From contig PAPY01000035.1 in NCBI GenBank assembly GCA_002709565.1, positions 1 through 60,723 of the forward strand: DNA of 60,723 nt, in the 5' to 3' direction. The DNA comes from Legionellales bacterium (lineage in GTDB: Bacteria; Pseudomonadota; Gammaproteobacteria; UBA1113). The position numbers and the translations under genes were made by a program. A model generated the notes under the pieces. It searched no databases. It saw nothing but the letters and a program-made list of their open reading frames with translations, and was not told where the DNA came from. Below, piece after piece: positions 48,490 to 59,138 of the stretch (the stretch's first letter is position 1; each line of letters starts with the position of its first letter).

Positions 48490-50496
48490 TTAGTCCTTAG
48501 GGTTTGCCGCAAAATCAATTAATGCCACACCTTCTTCTACCAAGTCGCCGACCTGGTAAAAAACCTCATTTACTGTGCCATCTTGGGGTGCATAGACAGT
48601 GTGTTCCATCTTCATGGCTTCAAGCACTAAAATGCTATCGCCTTGTCTCACGGTATCGCCAGCTTTGACATTGACGCATACCACGGTGCCGGGCATGGGG
48701 GCGATGAATTTTCCTGCGCTACTTTCATCACTGCCTAGCTCAGTAACATCGTGCAAACTAACACAGTAATGTAGCCCTTGGGACATGACAGTGATTTCAT
48801 TACCAAATTGCAGGGCGGCAACATCATAATGCTTATCATTGAGTGACACTTGCAGACGGTGACCGTCAAGGCTAGCATTGTGAGCAGTGACGGTGTGCTC
48901 GTTGTATTGCAGTTGATAGGTGTCGTCGTTGATGTAAAGGACTTCTATATGATCATCATTATGGTCATGGATAAAATGCAAGTGTTGGCGGTAACGCTGG
49001 CCTTGGCGCCAACCGTTGTCTTGTGCCCAGGGTGAGTAGGGATCATTGTTGAGGGACGCATGGGTTGCGTTAAAAATATTTTGTTGCAGTAAAATAAAAA
49101 CAGCCGCTAAATTCAATGCGAGCTCACGGTTGTCATCACCTTGTTGATTTAAGGTATCAATGACATCAGGAATTATCGTCGGAGCATCAACACCAGCAAC
49201 AAAACGCGGATGATGGCTGATTTGGGCGAGAAATGTAGTGTTCGTGGTTGTGCCTACGAGTTGGTATTGCCAGAGAGAATGCTGTAATCGTGATACGGCT
49301 TGGTCACGACTATTATCCCAGACGATAAGTTTTGCAATCATGGGGTCATAGAACGGCGAAATACTATCACCGACACGAATTCCAGTGTCAATGCGCAAGT
49401 GCTCATCCTGTTGTGGATGGTCTAGGTATAAAACTTTGCCAGTTACCGGCAAAAAATCATTATAGGGATCTTCGGCATAAATGCGGGCCTCAATGGCATG
49501 GCCGGTTATTGATAAATCCTGCTGTTGGCAGGGCAGGGGTTCGCCCGCGGCAACCTCAAACTGCCATTGAACTAAATCTTGGCCGGTTACCATCTCTGTC
49601 ACTGGGTGTTCTACTTGTAAACGGGTATTCATTTCGATGAAGTAATAATTATTATTGCTGTCGACAATAAATTCAACGGTTCCTGCACCCACATAACCAA
49701 TGGCAATAGCTGCAGCGACAGCCGCCTCACCCATTTGTTGGCGCAATTCATCCGTCATGCCAGGGGCGGGGGCTTCTTCGATGATTTTTTGGTGGCGACG
49801 TTGAATAGAGCATTCCCGTTCGAATAGATGTACACAGTTGCCGTTGCTGTCAGCAAACACTTGTATCTCGATATGTCGGGGATTTGGGATGTATTTCTCG
49901 ATGATCATCCTATCATCATTAAAGCTCGAGCGTGCTTCGCGTTTTGCCGATTCAAGTTGTGATAAAAACCCATCCTCGCTTGTAACAATCCGCATGCCTT
50001 TACCGCCACCACCCATGGCCGCTTTTAGTAAAACAGGATAGCCGATGTTATTAGCCTCAGCCGCAAGGATCTTGTCACTCTGGTCATCACCATGATAGCC
50101 GGGCACTAAGCTTACGCCGGCTTGTTCCATGAGTTGTTTGGCTTCGGCTTTACTGCCCATGGTATTAATCGCATTAATAGGTGGACCAATAAAGGTAATA
50201 TTGGCGGCTTCGCAGGCTTGGGCGAATGTGGCATTCTCAGACAAAAAGCCATACCCAGGATGAATACAATCGGCACCGGTATCGTTGGCGGCAGCGATGA
50301 TGTTATCGATATTGAGGTAACTGTCTTGTGCCGGTGGTGGACCGATGTTGATACTGATGTCGGCCATTTCAACGGCAAGAGAATGCTTATCTGCATCGGA
50401 ATACACCGCAACGGTTTCAATGCCCATGGCGCGGGCGGTACGAATTATGCGGCAAGCAATTTCACCGCGGTTGGCAATTAAGACACGTTTGAACAT
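48490..50496 (-). CDS. liuD: Methylcrotonyl-CoA carboxylase biotin-carrying alpha subunit
   Basis: 668 residues: biotin carboxylase with the ATP-grasp loop KAAMGGGGKGMR, a BT linker, and a C-terminal biotinyl domain with Lys629 in EAMKMEH. Carboxylates 3-methylcrotonyl-CoA with the beta subunit LiuB. The start codon overlaps the liuC stop by one base (TAATG). Assignment to the leucine pathway rests on the operon, since the alpha subunits of related carboxylases look alike. Confidence 0.93.
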   Translation of the reverse strand: MFKRVLIANRGEIACRIIRTARAMGIETVAVYSDADKHSLAVEMADISINIGPPPAQDSYLNIDNIIAAANDTGADCIHPGYGFLSENATFAQACEAANITFIGPPINAINTMGSKAEAKQLMEQAGVSLVPGYHGDDQSDKILAAEANNIGYPVLLKAAMGGGGKGMRIVTSEDGFLSQLESAKREARSSFNDDRMIIEKYIPNPRHIEIQVFADSNGNCVHLFERECSIQRRHQKIIEEAPAPGMTDELRQQMGEAAVAAAIAIGYVGAGTVEFIVDSNNNYYFIEMNTRLQVEHPVTEMVTGQDLVQWQFEVAAGEPLPCQQQDLSITGHAIEARIYAEDPYNDFLPVTGKVLYLDHPQQDEHLRIDTGIRVGDSISPFYDPMIAKLIVWDNSRDQAVSRLQHSLWQYQLVGTTTNTTFLAQISHHPRFVAGVDAPTIIPDVIDTLNQQGDDNRELALNLAAVFILLQQNIFNATHASLNNDPYSPWAQDNGWRQGQRYRQHLHFIHDHNDDHIEVLYINDDTYQLQYNEHTVTAHNASLDGHRLQVSLNDKHYDVAALQFGNEITVMSQGLHYCVSLHDVTELGSDESSAGKFIAPMPGTVVCVNVKAGDTVRQGDSILVLEAMKMEHTVYAPQDGTVNEVFYQVGDLVEEGVALIDFAANPKD

Positions 50497-51278
50497 TATT
50501 CATTAATCCAGTTGGGTTTGCGCTTCTCGAGGAATGCATTTAAGCCTTCTTGGCCGTGTTCTGAGACGCGCTCTACCGCCAAACGTTGGCTAACCGCATT
50601 AATCATGCGTTGATCAATAGGGCCACGTCCAGCAATCATCGACAATTCTTTTGCTAGCGCCATAGCCTCGGGGCTATTTTGTAACAGGCGCTGACAGTAG
50701 CTATCAATGGTAGTGTCCATTGCTTTGGCTGTAACGACTTCATGGACGAGACCTAGAGTCTTGGCGGTCGACGCATCAATGGTTTCTGCCGTAACAAAAT
50801 AGCGGCGTGCCGCACGTATGCCGATAGCATTAATGACGTAGGGGCTAATGACAGCCGGTGTCATGCCGAGCTTGACTTCTGACAAACAAAATTGCGTCGT
50901 ATCTGCAGCGATAACCATATCGCAACATGACAATAAGCCTATGCCACCACCATAGACCGGGCCTTCGACTTTCGCAATAACGGGTTTGTTAAGGTGATAA
51001 AGGGTTTGTAGCATGCGGGCGAGTTCGTGAGCGTCGGCGTAATTTTCTTCAACACTGAGGTTTTTCATCTTGCCCATCCAATTCAGATCAGCGCCGGCAC
51101 AAAAGCATTTGCCATTAGCGTTGATAACAACGACGCGACACAAAGCATCTGCATGAATGATATCAAGTGCGGTATTGAGCTCCTTAATCATGTCATCGTT
51201 AATGGCATTGTGAACCTTGGGCCGATTTAAAGTAATGGTAGTAACGCTATTGTTGCTGTCGATAATGAGAGTATTCAT
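50496..51278 (-). CDS. liuC: Enoyl-CoA hydratase family, methylglutaconyl-CoA hydratase
   Basis: 260 residues, crotonase fold. Oxyanion-hole segments CAGADLNWM and EGPVYGGGIGLLSCCDM; the product assignment, hydration of 3-methylglutaconyl-CoA to HMG-CoA, follows from its place between liuB and liuD. The ATG at 51278 has AGGA six bases upstream; a longer frame from 51323 would overlap liuB. Confidence 0.9.
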   Translation of the reverse strand: MNTLIIDSNNSVTTITLNRPKVHNAINDDMIKELNTALDIIHADALCRVVVINANGKCFCAGADLNWMGKMKNLSVEENYADAHELARMLQTLYHLNKPVIAKVEGPVYGGGIGLLSCCDMVIAADTTQFCLSEVKLGMTPAVISPYVINAIGIRAARRYFVTAETIDASTAKTLGLVHEVVTAKAMDTTIDSYCQRLLQNSPEAMALAKELSMIAGRGPIDQRMINAVSQRLAVERVSEHGQEGLNAFLEKRKPNWINE

Positions 51279-51279
51279 C

Positions 51280-52887
51280 TTACATCCTAAATATGCCGAA
51301 TTCGGTGTCATTGATGGGGGCATTTAAACTCGCCGATAAAGCTAAGCCTAATACTTGCCGGGTATCCATGGGATCAATAATGCCATCATCCCAGAGTCGT
51401 GCACTGGAATAGTAGGGGTGGCCTTCTTCTTCGTACTTGTCCATGATGGGCTGTTTGAGGGCGTTTTCTTCCGCCTCGGACCAAGATTCGCCGTGCTTGG
51501 TTTTTTTGTCGCGGGTGACTTGCGCTAATACGTTTGCGGCTTGCTCACCTCCCATGACAGAAATCCTGGCATTGGGCCACATCCACAAGAAGCGCGGATT
51601 ATAAGCCCGGCCACACATGCCATAATTACCGGCTCCAAAACTGCCGCCAATGATAACCGTAAACTTCGGCACGTTCGCACAACTCACTGCAGTGACTAAT
51701 TTAGCGCCGTGCTTAGCAATACCGCCGGCTTCGTATTTACTGCCCACCATGAAACCGGTGATATTTTGCAAAAACACCAAGGGAATTTTGCGTTGACAGC
51801 ACAGCTCAATGAAGTGTGCGCCTTTTTGCGCTGACTCTGAGAACAAAATACCATTGTTAGCAATAATGCCAACGGGATATCCATGAATATGAGCAAAACC
51901 ACAGACTAAGGTGGTGCCAAATAACGCCTTGAATTCCGAAAACTCTGAACCATCAACAATACGGGCAATGACTTCTCTGACATCGTAGGGTTTACGAAAA
52001 TCTGTCGGCACGATGCCATAGAGTTCTTCTGCATTGTACAGAGGTTCTTGTGGTGGCCGTACAACAATGGAGGCGGGTTTTTGTCGATTAAGGTTTTTGA
52101 TACTCATACGGGTTAACATCAAGGCATGTTCATCATCTTGGGCATAGTGATCAGCAACGCCAGAGGTTTTGCAATGGACTTCAGCACCCCCCAATTCTTC
52201 ACTGCTGATCTCTTCACCGGTAGCAGCTTTTACTAAAGGTGGACCGGCTAAGAATATCGTCGCTTGATTCTTCACCATAATTGATTCATCGGCCATGGCA
52301 GGGACATAGGCGCCACCGGCGGTACAAGATCCCATGACAGTGGCAATTTGGGGGATCTTTTTTGCCGACATCCGGGCTTGGTTATAAAAAATCCGGCCAA
52401 AGTGATCCCTATCAGGGAATACTTCATCTTGCAACGGCAAATAAGCACCACCAGAATCGACAAGGTAAACGCAGGGTAAGTGATTCTCTTCGGCAATCTC
52501 TTGGGCCCGTAAATGTTTTTTTACCGTCAGGGGATAATAGGTGCCCCCTTTGACGGTAGGATCATTGGCAATAATGACACATTGTTGACCGTGGATATTG
52601 CCGATACCAGTAATAATCCCGGCAGCTGGCACGGGTTCATCATAAACGTCATGGCCAGCAAGGGGGGAGAATTCCAGAAATGGCGTGCCCGGGTCGAGCA
52701 ATTTTTCGACACGCTCACGGGGCAATAATTTGCCATGACTACGGTGGCGCTCAATGGCCTTGTCACTGCCGCCTTTTTGTTGGGTACGGATTTGCTGTTC
52801 CAAATCTGCCACCAATATACTCATGGCTTCTTGGTTGGCTTGAAAGTCTTTGCTCTGGGGATTAATGGTGCTTTTTAAGATGGTCAT
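51280..52887 (-). CDS. liuB: Methylcrotonyl-CoA carboxylase beta subunit
   Basis: 535 residues, carboxyltransferase. It has [20 protein letters not shown], the [13 protein letters not shown] active region, and [20 protein letters not shown]. These features match MCC beta rather than propionyl-CoA carboxylase beta. First gene of the liuBCDE run; one base separates its stop from the liuC ATG. Confidence 0.95.
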   Translation of the reverse strand: MTILKSTINPQSKDFQANQEAMSILVADLEQQIRTQQKGGSDKAIERHRSHGKLLPRERVEKLLDPGTPFLEFSPLAGHDVYDEPVPAAGIITGIGNIHGQQCVIIANDPTVKGGTYYPLTVKKHLRAQEIAEENHLPCVYLVDSGGAYLPLQDEVFPDRDHFGRIFYNQARMSAKKIPQIATVMGSCTAGGAYVPAMADESIMVKNQATIFLAGPPLVKAATGEEISSEELGGAEVHCKTSGVADHYAQDDEHALMLTRMSIKNLNRQKPASIVVRPPQEPLYNAEELYGIVPTDFRKPYDVREVIARIVDGSEFSEFKALFGTTLVCGFAHIHGYPVGIIANNGILFSESAQKGAHFIELCCQRKIPLVFLQNITGFMVGSKYEAGGIAKHGAKLVTAVSCANVPKFTVIIGGSFGAGNYGMCGRAYNPRFLWMWPNARISVMGGEQAANVLAQVTRDKKTKHGESWSEAEENALKQPIMDKYEEEGHPYYSSARLWDDGIIDPMDTRQVLGLALSASLNAPINDTEFGIFRM

Positions 52888-53057
52888 TCGCGGTATGAGT
52901 CCTTATTACTTGCTTTAGCAATAAATAAACATACCATAGGCGTGGCTCCTGAAAAAGGTTTCCCGTAGTAGTTCCAGGCTAAGCCGGAAAGACGCTTCTA
53001 TATGCGAGGTGATAATGATGATGTCGGCTCGTGGTTTTGTCTCAAATCTGTAATAGT

Positions 53058-54131
53058 CTAGGCAAAATCTAACTGCACTCTAAAATACGGTCCATGAAGG
53101 GCGTAATCACCATTAAGATTAACAGTGTCCTCAAGGGCTTGGCTGCTTTGGCTTAAGACATCAAAGTAGTGTGTCATTTCATAGCCGGCTTCGACCATGA
53201 AGACGGTGTCATTTAAGAAGCCATGGGTATAATTCACCCCAAGGCGAGCATCAACTTCTGGGATCAACTGGTGTTTGTCAGAATCATCGGTTTGGGTGAC
53301 AACAGTGGTTGCTGGAACTAAGTCATCATTGATGGCGACAATTATGTCTTTTCGGTCACTGTCACTGAAGAGTAGGGAACCAGCAATTCGTCCAGTTACT
53401 GAAATGTCATGGGCCACATAAACATTGGCACCCATACCGAAACGCGGACCAGCGGCCTTGATGTCGATTTTGGTGCGGCTGTTGGCAGAAGAGCCATCAT
53501 CAATGCGAGTGAATTGCATTTGATCATCTTGTTGGATATCGGTATAGCGTACACCGGCGAATGGTATTAGCTGTACCCGTGAACCCACATTGATACGTTG
53601 GCCTGTGACTAAGTCATAGGCATGATAATCAATGTCTTGCTTACCAAAGCCGGTATCCCATTGATTGAGATTTACGCCTTGGGCGAGACCGTTCATACTG
53701 ATGAAGTCGCTGCCACCTGTGCCCGATCCTGCCGGTAACACCGTACCATCACTGTCGTCAGAGTGATTGCGGGTATAGGCAAATTGCACAAAGCGACCTT
53801 CACCAGGGATGTTATAGAGAACATCTGCACTGAATTGCCAATGGTATTTAGGGTCGTTGACTAGGCCTTTGTTGGAGACATTACTTCCACCTGAGTTATT
53901 CACTAACGTACCGTATTGCAATTCATTGTTACTCATACGCTGGTAAAGTACATCAATGCCGATTTCCCAAGAACCTTGAATAGTGGGTGCCGTCACGGCA
54001 ACAGCAGGCGGTGGTGGGGGGAGATGCTCGAGCTTGGGCTTTGCTAACTGGTCTGGGTCAACGCCACCAGCACGGGCCATGACGCAGGCACCGATAAAAC
54101 ACAAAATTCCCAATGAGAGTTTTTTAAACAT
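53058..54131 (-). CDS. Lpg1974-type major outer membrane protein (MOMP-like porin)
   Basis: 357 residues. Signal peptide (SLGILCFIGACVMARAGG), a Pro-rich stretch near the N-terminus, then alternating beta strands ending in a terminal aromatic/Ala motif (FRVQLDFA) for outer-membrane insertion. It resembles the Legionella MOMP/Lpg1974 family of pore-forming proteins. The ATG at 54131 has GGAG seven bases upstream; the frame continues upstream but into the thiolase gene. It lies inside the liu cluster, between the thiolase and liuB, in the same direction. Confidence 0.85.
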   Translation of the reverse strand: MFKKLSLGILCFIGACVMARAGGVDPDQLAKPKLEHLPPPPPAVAVTAPTIQGSWEIGIDVLYQRMSNNELQYGTLVNNSGGSNVSNKGLVNDPKYHWQFSADVLYNIPGEGRFVQFAYTRNHSDDSDGTVLPAGSGTGGSDFISMNGLAQGVNLNQWDTGFGKQDIDYHAYDLVTGQRINVGSRVQLIPFAGVRYTDIQQDDQMQFTRIDDGSSANSRTKIDIKAAGPRFGMGANVYVAHDISVTGRIAGSLLFSDSDRKDIIVAINDDLVPATTVVTQTDDSDKHQLIPEVDARLGVNYTHGFLNDTVFMVEAGYEMTHYFDVLSQSSQALEDTVNLNGDYALHGPYFRVQLDFA

Positions 54132-54149
54132 CATCCATCTCCATGTTGT

Positions 54150-54165
54150 GTGTGATGGTTCACAC
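54150..54165 (-). promoter_or_regulatory. Hairpin in the MOMP 5' leader
   Basis: GTGTGA/TCACAC with a 4-nt loop, 18 bases before the MOMP ATG and next to its GGAG. Could affect translation or bind a regulator. The rest of the 68-bp gap to the thiolase gene has no obvious promoter. Confidence 0.35.
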
Positions 54166-54199
54166 CAAAATTGTTTAATGTTAAGCAGTAGCCGCTGGT

Positions 54200-55381
54200 T
54201 TAGAGTAATTCGACAGTCATTGCTGTCGCCTCTCCGCCGCCAATGCACAAGGCGGCAACGCCTCGTCGCATCTTATACTGCCGCAGCGCATTTAACAAGG
54301 TGACAATAATGCGTGCGCCTGACGCGCCAATGGGGTGACCTAAGGCACATGCACCACCGTGAATATTGACTTTGTTATGGGGCAAATTTAATTCAGCCAT
54401 GGCGGCCAGTGTGACAACGGCAAACGCTTCATTGATTTCAAACAAATCCACATCAGCGATTGACCAATCGCTTTTAGCGAGAACCTGTTTAATAGCGCCA
54501 ACAGGGGCTGTGGTAAACCATTGTGGTTCTTGAGATTGGGTGGCATGGGCAATGATTTTGGCGATGGGGGTTAAGCCCCGTTGCTTGGCTTCGGACTCGC
54601 GCATTAACACTAATGCCGCTGCGCCATCGGAGATAGAACTGGAATTAGCAGCCGTTACCGTGCCGTCTTTTTTGAAGGCGGGTTTCAATTGAGGGATTTT
54701 TTCGGGTTTGGCATTCAGCGGACCTTCATCAGTGTCGACGGTGATGGTATCTTTGCGGGTCTTGACAGTGACCGGTGTGATTTCATCGTTGAAGGAACCA
54801 TTTTCAATAGCTTTTTGCGCGCGCTCTAAGGAAGTGATGGCAAAGTTATCTTGGGTCTCGCGGCTAAAATTGTATTTATCCGCACACTGTTCAGCAAATG
54901 CCCCCATCAATTGGCCTTTGTCATAAGCATCTTCTAAACCATCGAGAAACATATGATCGTATAGTTGGCCATGGCCCAAGCGATAACCGCCACGGGCTTT
55001 GTCCAATAAATAGGGCGCATTACTCATGCTTTCGAAACCACCGGCGAGCATGACTTTGTTGTCACCCGCTAATAATAAATCATGGGCCAACATCACTGCT
55101 TTCATGCCTGAACCGCACATTTTGTTGATAGTGGTACAACCCGTGCTGACAGGGAGTTCGGCTGCCAGAGCTGCTTGTCGGGCAGGTGCTTGCCCCTGTC
55201 CCGCGGGCAACACACAACCCATAATCACTTCATCAATATCATTGGGGTCAAGCTCGGCCTTAGTGATAGCTCCGCAGATGGCAGCAGTGCCAAGCTCAGT
55301 AGCTGTGAGGGGACTTAAGGCGCCTTGCAGGCCGCCCATCGGAGTACGGGTGTAGCCGACGATAACAATAGCGTCATCCAT
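54200..55381 (-). CDS. Acetyl-CoA C-acetyltransferase (thiolase)
   Basis: 393 residues with nucleophile Cys89 (NKMCGSGMKAV), His349 (GHPIGASGAR) and Cys379 (CIGGGEATAM). Biosynthetic-type tetrameric thiolase length. In the liu cluster it would cleave acetoacetyl-CoA formed from the acetoacetate of LiuE, or serve elsewhere. It lies 12 bp downstream of liuA. AAGGA eight bases upstream of the ATG. Confidence 0.94.
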   Translation of the reverse strand: MDDAIVIVGYTRTPMGGLQGALSPLTATELGTAAICGAITKAELDPNDIDEVIMGCVLPAGQGQAPARQAALAAELPVSTGCTTINKMCGSGMKAVMLAHDLLLAGDNKVMLAGGFESMSNAPYLLDKARGGYRLGHGQLYDHMFLDGLEDAYDKGQLMGAFAEQCADKYNFSRETQDNFAITSLERAQKAIENGSFNDEITPVTVKTRKDTITVDTDEGPLNAKPEKIPQLKPAFKKDGTVTAANSSSISDGAAALVLMRESEAKQRGLTPIAKIIAHATQSQEPQWFTTAPVGAIKQVLAKSDWSIADVDLFEINEAFAVVTLAAMAELNLPHNKVNIHGGACALGHPIGASGARIIVTLLNALRQYKMRRGVAALCIGGGEATAMTVELL

Positions 55382-55393
55382 GAGGGGTTCCTT

Positions 55394-56554
55394 TTATTTA
55401 CTTTCGTTAAACAATTCTCTGCCTATCAACATACGGCGAATTTCAGAGGTACCAGCGCCAATTTCATAAAGCTTGGCGTCACGCCAGAGCCGTCCAGCAG
55501 GGTATTCATTGATATAGCCATTGCCGCCTAAGGCTTGGATAGTTTCACCGGCCATCCAGGTTGCTTTCTCGGAGGCATAGAGAATAATACCCGCGGCATC
55601 CTTACGGGACGCTTCACCGCGGTCACAGGCTTGGGCAACCGCATACAGATAAGCCCGGCAAGCATTCAAGGTAGTATACATGTCGGCAAGCTTGCCTTGC
55701 ATCAGTTGGAATTCGCCAATGGCTTTGCCAAATTGTTTACGTTCATGGACATAAGGGACAACGAGATCTAAACAGGCTTGCATAATGCCGACTGGGCCAG
55801 CGGCTAGTAGTAGACGTTCGTAATCCAGACCAGACATTAATACTTTGACCCCTTGGTTCAACTCGCCTAAGAGATTTTCTGCTGGTACTTCGCAATTTTC
55901 AAACACCAGTTCAGAGGTGCTCGAGCCTCGCATACCCAGTTTGTCGAGTTTTTGTGCGGAGGAAAAGCCAGGAAAGTCTTTCTCGATAATAAACGCACTA
56001 ATGCCTTTAGTGCCGGCCTCGGGATTAGTCTTCCCATAGACCACGATAGTATCGGCATCGGGGCCATTAGTGATCCACATTTTGCTGCCATTGAGGATAA
56101 ATTTACCATCTCGCTGTTCCGCCCGTAAGCGCATACTCACCACATCAGAACCGGCACCGGGTTCACTCATAGCCAACGCACCGACATGTTCACCACTGGC
56201 AAGTTTGGGGAGGTAGCGTTGTTTTTGCTCATCCGTGCCATTCAAGTAAATCTGATTGATACAAAGATTAGAGTGAGCGCCATAACTTAAGCCGACAGCG
56301 CCAGAGGCGCGGCTGATTTCTTCCATGGCGATAACATGGGCCAGGTAACCCATAGCGACACCGCCGTATTGTTCACTGATGGTAATGCCATGGAGGCCCA
56401 ACTCACCCAACTGGGGCCAGAGGTGGCGAGGAAATTCATTGGTTTCGTCAATTTCGCCAGCAATAGGAGCGATTTGCGCTTGCGCAAAATCTGCCACAGT
56501 TTGCTGCAGCATGGTTAAAGTTTCATCTAGGTTGAATTTTAAGCAGGAATACAT
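55394..56554 (-). CDS. liuA: Isovaleryl-CoA dehydrogenase
   Basis: 386-residue acyl-CoA dehydrogenase: [12 protein letters not shown] and the FAD-binding WITNGPDAD region, the catalytic Glu246 in [14 protein letters not shown] placed as in isovaleryl-CoA dehydrogenase (helix G) rather than the usual C-terminal Glu, and the [14 protein letters not shown] end. First step after transamination of leucine. AAGGG six bases before ATG. First gene of the cluster. Confidence 0.94.
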   Translation of the reverse strand: MYSCLKFNLDETLTMLQQTVADFAQAQIAPIAGEIDETNEFPRHLWPQLGELGLHGITISEQYGGVAMGYLAHVIAMEEISRASGAVGLSYGAHSNLCINQIYLNGTDEQKQRYLPKLASGEHVGALAMSEPGAGSDVVSMRLRAEQRDGKFILNGSKMWITNGPDADTIVVYGKTNPEAGTKGISAFIIEKDFPGFSSAQKLDKLGMRGSSTSELVFENCEVPAENLLGELNQGVKVLMSGLDYERLLLAAGPVGIMQACLDLVVPYVHERKQFGKAIGEFQLMQGKLADMYTTLNACRAYLYAVAQACDRGEASRKDAAGIILYASEKATWMAGETIQALGGNGYINEYPAGRLWRDAKLYEIGAGTSEIRRMLIGRELFNESK

Positions 56555-56627
56555 GGCTAACCCTTATCAATATCAGACCCAGAGGTTACCTGGGAATGGG
56601 GCTGAGGTAAAGAATCTCTTGAGTGTG

Positions 56628-57779
56628 TCAGCGGCGTAAGCCGATACTGGGGAGCTGAGGGAGCGCTTCAATCACATCATCGTATAATTCATCAAAGGAA
56701 CGCAGGAGTTTATAGTGGCATAGACTAGAGGGAATTTTCTGCTGCGCTGACAAATAGATAAACTGCTTGTTGCCTGCTTGTAAGTATAGGGTCAATTCCC
56801 AGTATTGAACACGGTTGGCGCTGATGGGGAATTCGTCGCCTGTGATCTTATTCTCGATGTGATAACGCTGCGCCATAATGGTTCGACAAAGGGCTTTTTT
56901 TTGCAGACTCTTACCACCAGAGGGGATGCTATTGAGCATGCGAGCAATGGGTGCGAGGTCTGGCCATTGTGCAGTTGAAGTGGGCGCGCTTGGCTGATTG
57001 TCTAATTCCTCTAAGGTGTCGAGCCAGGCAGTTAAGTCTTCGAGGTTGTTGATAATATAGTACTCATTGAGGTTAGGGTAATAATTTTTGATAAGTTCGG
57101 GTTGAGGACCAATGAATAAGGCAGGGCAGCGGGAGTCCTTTGGTGGATGTAATGCAGTGGCAAGACAATGCAATAGCGGTGATGCGGTGTAGCCGAGAGC
57201 AACTGCACGTGCTATTAATCCATTGAAGTGGGCTATGCCGTCGCTATTATTAGCTGCTACTGAAAAAGTCTCAAGCAGCATGATGAGTATGCCTGTTTTT
57301 GTAAAAAGGCTTTGTCGACAGTGCTTATTGACGGGCAGGCTCTCAACGATCGTTTGTGATTCTGATAGAGTTGATTGGATAGATAACTGTTCTGTATTTA
57401 TATCATAGTTAAAACGAAACTGCTTATAATCGAATAATAAGCTATCTGAGTTGTCAGTTTCGACAAGTGTTATCAATGGCTGTACACCATGTGCTGGCCA
57501 TTGGTCGATAGGTGGGATATTTTCATCGAGAGGCTTGCCTGCCAGGTCCCAATTAATGTCACGGTTATAAATAGCATCCAGCTGAGACCAAAGCTGCGGT
57601 TTAATAGAGGGGGTAGCGGTTGATGCGTGTGCGGTTTCTGATGATTCGATACTGCCATAGTTCGCAGAGGTCACCGGTCGTAATGGTTGGCCTGCGCCTC
57701 CGGCGCGTTCATCTGAGATGACCCTTTGTAATGCTGAAAATAAATCGCCGGCGCCGAATAGTTTATCAAGAAATGCCAT
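56628..57779 (-). CDS. Hypothetical protein, 383 residues
   Basis: No family recognised. Soluble, with a Ser/Ala-rich low-complexity stretch at about 45-65, helical middle and a C-terminal region rich in aromatic and basic residues ending SIGLRR. No catalytic motif is apparent. It shares the strand of liuA but is separated by 73 bp, so may be a separate unit. Confidence 0.65.
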   Translation of the reverse strand: MAFLDKLFGAGDLFSALQRVISDERAGGAGQPLRPVTSANYGSIESSETAHASTATPSIKPQLWSQLDAIYNRDINWDLAGKPLDENIPPIDQWPAHGVQPLITLVETDNSDSLLFDYKQFRFNYDINTEQLSIQSTLSESQTIVESLPVNKHCRQSLFTKTGILIMLLETFSVAANNSDGIAHFNGLIARAVALGYTASPLLHCLATALHPPKDSRCPALFIGPQPELIKNYYPNLNEYYIINNLEDLTAWLDTLEELDNQPSAPTSTAQWPDLAPIARMLNSIPSGGKSLQKKALCRTIMAQRYHIENKITGDEFPISANRVQYWELTLYLQAGNKQFIYLSAQQKIPSSLCHYKLLRSFDELYDDVIEALPQLPSIGLRR

Positions 57780-57897
57780 GACGCACCTGTTAAATTAATT
57801 AGCAGCAGTAGTTGTTATTGTGCGTGATTCTAGGCAGTGGCCTTCAAGCTGTCAAATAGTCCTTGCGCTTGGGCGCTGGCGCGATTACCCTTAGCTC

Positions 57898-58944
57898 ATG
57901 TATAGCTGTATTCGATTTTTATTGTTTCTCCTGCCACCGGAGACTGCCCACTGGGTTGTGCTGCGGGGGTTGAATCTATTGCATCGCTGCCGATTACTGG
58001 GTCGTGGTGTGCCAAGCTGCAATCCTCAAACTGTGATGGGTTTGGATTTTGCCAATCCTGTGGGTTTGGCAGCGGGTCTCGATAAGAATGGCGAATATAT
58101 CGATGCTCTAGGTTGTCTGGGTTTTGGCTTTATCGAAGTTGGGGCCGTGACGCCAAAGGCCCAGGCTGGCAACCCAAAGCCACGAATATTTCGCCTGAAG
58201 CGACACCATGCGTTGATCAATGCCATGGGATTCCCTAACAAAGGCTTGGCTTATATGATTGAGCGTTTACGTCGTCGGCGCTATCAAGGTGTGTTGGGGG
58301 TGAATCTCGGTAAGAATGCCTCAACGCCGTTGTCAGAAGCAGTGAATGATTACAAAGCTTGTATGATTGGGCTTTATCCTTATGTGGATTTCTTGACCGT
58401 AAATATTTCCTCCCCCAATACGCCGGGCTTGCGCGAGTTACAAGGTGGTGAGTATCTTGATCATTTGCTTGAGACCTTAAAGCATGAACAAACGGAGCTT
58501 CACCGTTTGCATAATAAATACGTACCGTTGCTAGTGAAAGTGGCACCTGATCTTGACGACGGTGATATTCATGGGATGGCGGCGTGTTTTAAGCGTCATA
58601 ACATCGATGGTGTGATTGCGACGAATACCAGTTTTTCCCGCCAGGGGGTGGAAGAGCATAAGGACAGTGAGCGTTTTGGTGGTTTGAGTGGTCGGCCCAT
58701 TGCCGAAAGAGCCAATCACGTGATTGCAAAATTGTACGAAGCACTAGGTAATGACATTCCACTTATCGGCGTGGGCGGTATTGACTCTGTAGCAAGTGCG
58801 AAGGATAAATTCGCTGCCGGCGCGAGTCTTATTCAGGTTTATACGGGGTTGATATACCAGGGACCAGGATTGGTTCGCGAGCTAGTAAAAAATACCCCGG
58901 ATTCGTCACTGGTCAAAAGATCAGGTGATACACGCAGTGGCTAA
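57898..58944 (+). CDS. pyrD: Dihydroorotate dehydrogenase (quinone), class 2
   Basis: 348 residues with N-terminal membrane-associating helix, GLAAGLDKNGE, GVNLGKN, NISSPNTPGLR with the catalytic Ser, and VGGIDSVASA. Oxidises dihydroorotate with quinone as acceptor at the inner membrane. The normal family end (YQGPGLVRELV) is followed by an extra tail; the last four residues and stop come from a MITE terminal repeat (58928-59091). Confidence 0.95.
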   Translation: MYSCIRFLLFLLPPETAHWVVLRGLNLLHRCRLLGRGVPSCNPQTVMGLDFANPVGLAAGLDKNGEYIDALGCLGFGFIEVGAVTPKAQAGNPKPRIFRLKRHHALINAMGFPNKGLAYMIERLRRRRYQGVLGVNLGKNASTPLSEAVNDYKACMIGLYPYVDFLTVNISSPNTPGLRELQGGEYLDHLLETLKHEQTELHRLHNKYVPLLVKVAPDLDDGDIHGMAACFKRHNIDGVIATNTSFSRQGVEEHKDSERFGGLSGRPIAERANHVIAKLYEALGNDIPLIGVGGIDSVASAKDKFAAGASLIQVYTGLIYQGPGLVRELVKNTPDSSLVKRSGDTRSG

Positions 58945-59091
58945 TTTTAATGGTTTCTGGCTTGCTCTTTTCTCCTCGATAATGCGATTAAACTTTGGCA
59001 ATAAGAATAGCTATTACCTGCAGTTTAATCGCATTATCGAAGAAAAAACTACTAGCGCCATAATTCCATAAAAATTAGCCACTGCGTGTAT
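58928..59091. mobile_element. 164-bp hairpin MITE forming the pyrD 3' end
   Basis: Perfect 21-bp terminal inverted repeats (58928-58948 and 59071-59091), a perfect 18-bp internal inverted repeat CGATAATGCGATTAAACT (58977-58994 and 59022-59039) and partial pairing between give one long hairpin. A TA dinucleotide flanks CACGCAGTGG at each end, as in IS630/Tc1-mariner-type insertions (target TA). It lies in the last codons of pyrD and before the cyclodipeptide synthase stop. Confidence 0.8.
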
Positions 59092-59138
59092 TGGAATGGC
59101 CCGGGGCTACATTGGTGAGTATAGGGTAAAGCTGGCTT

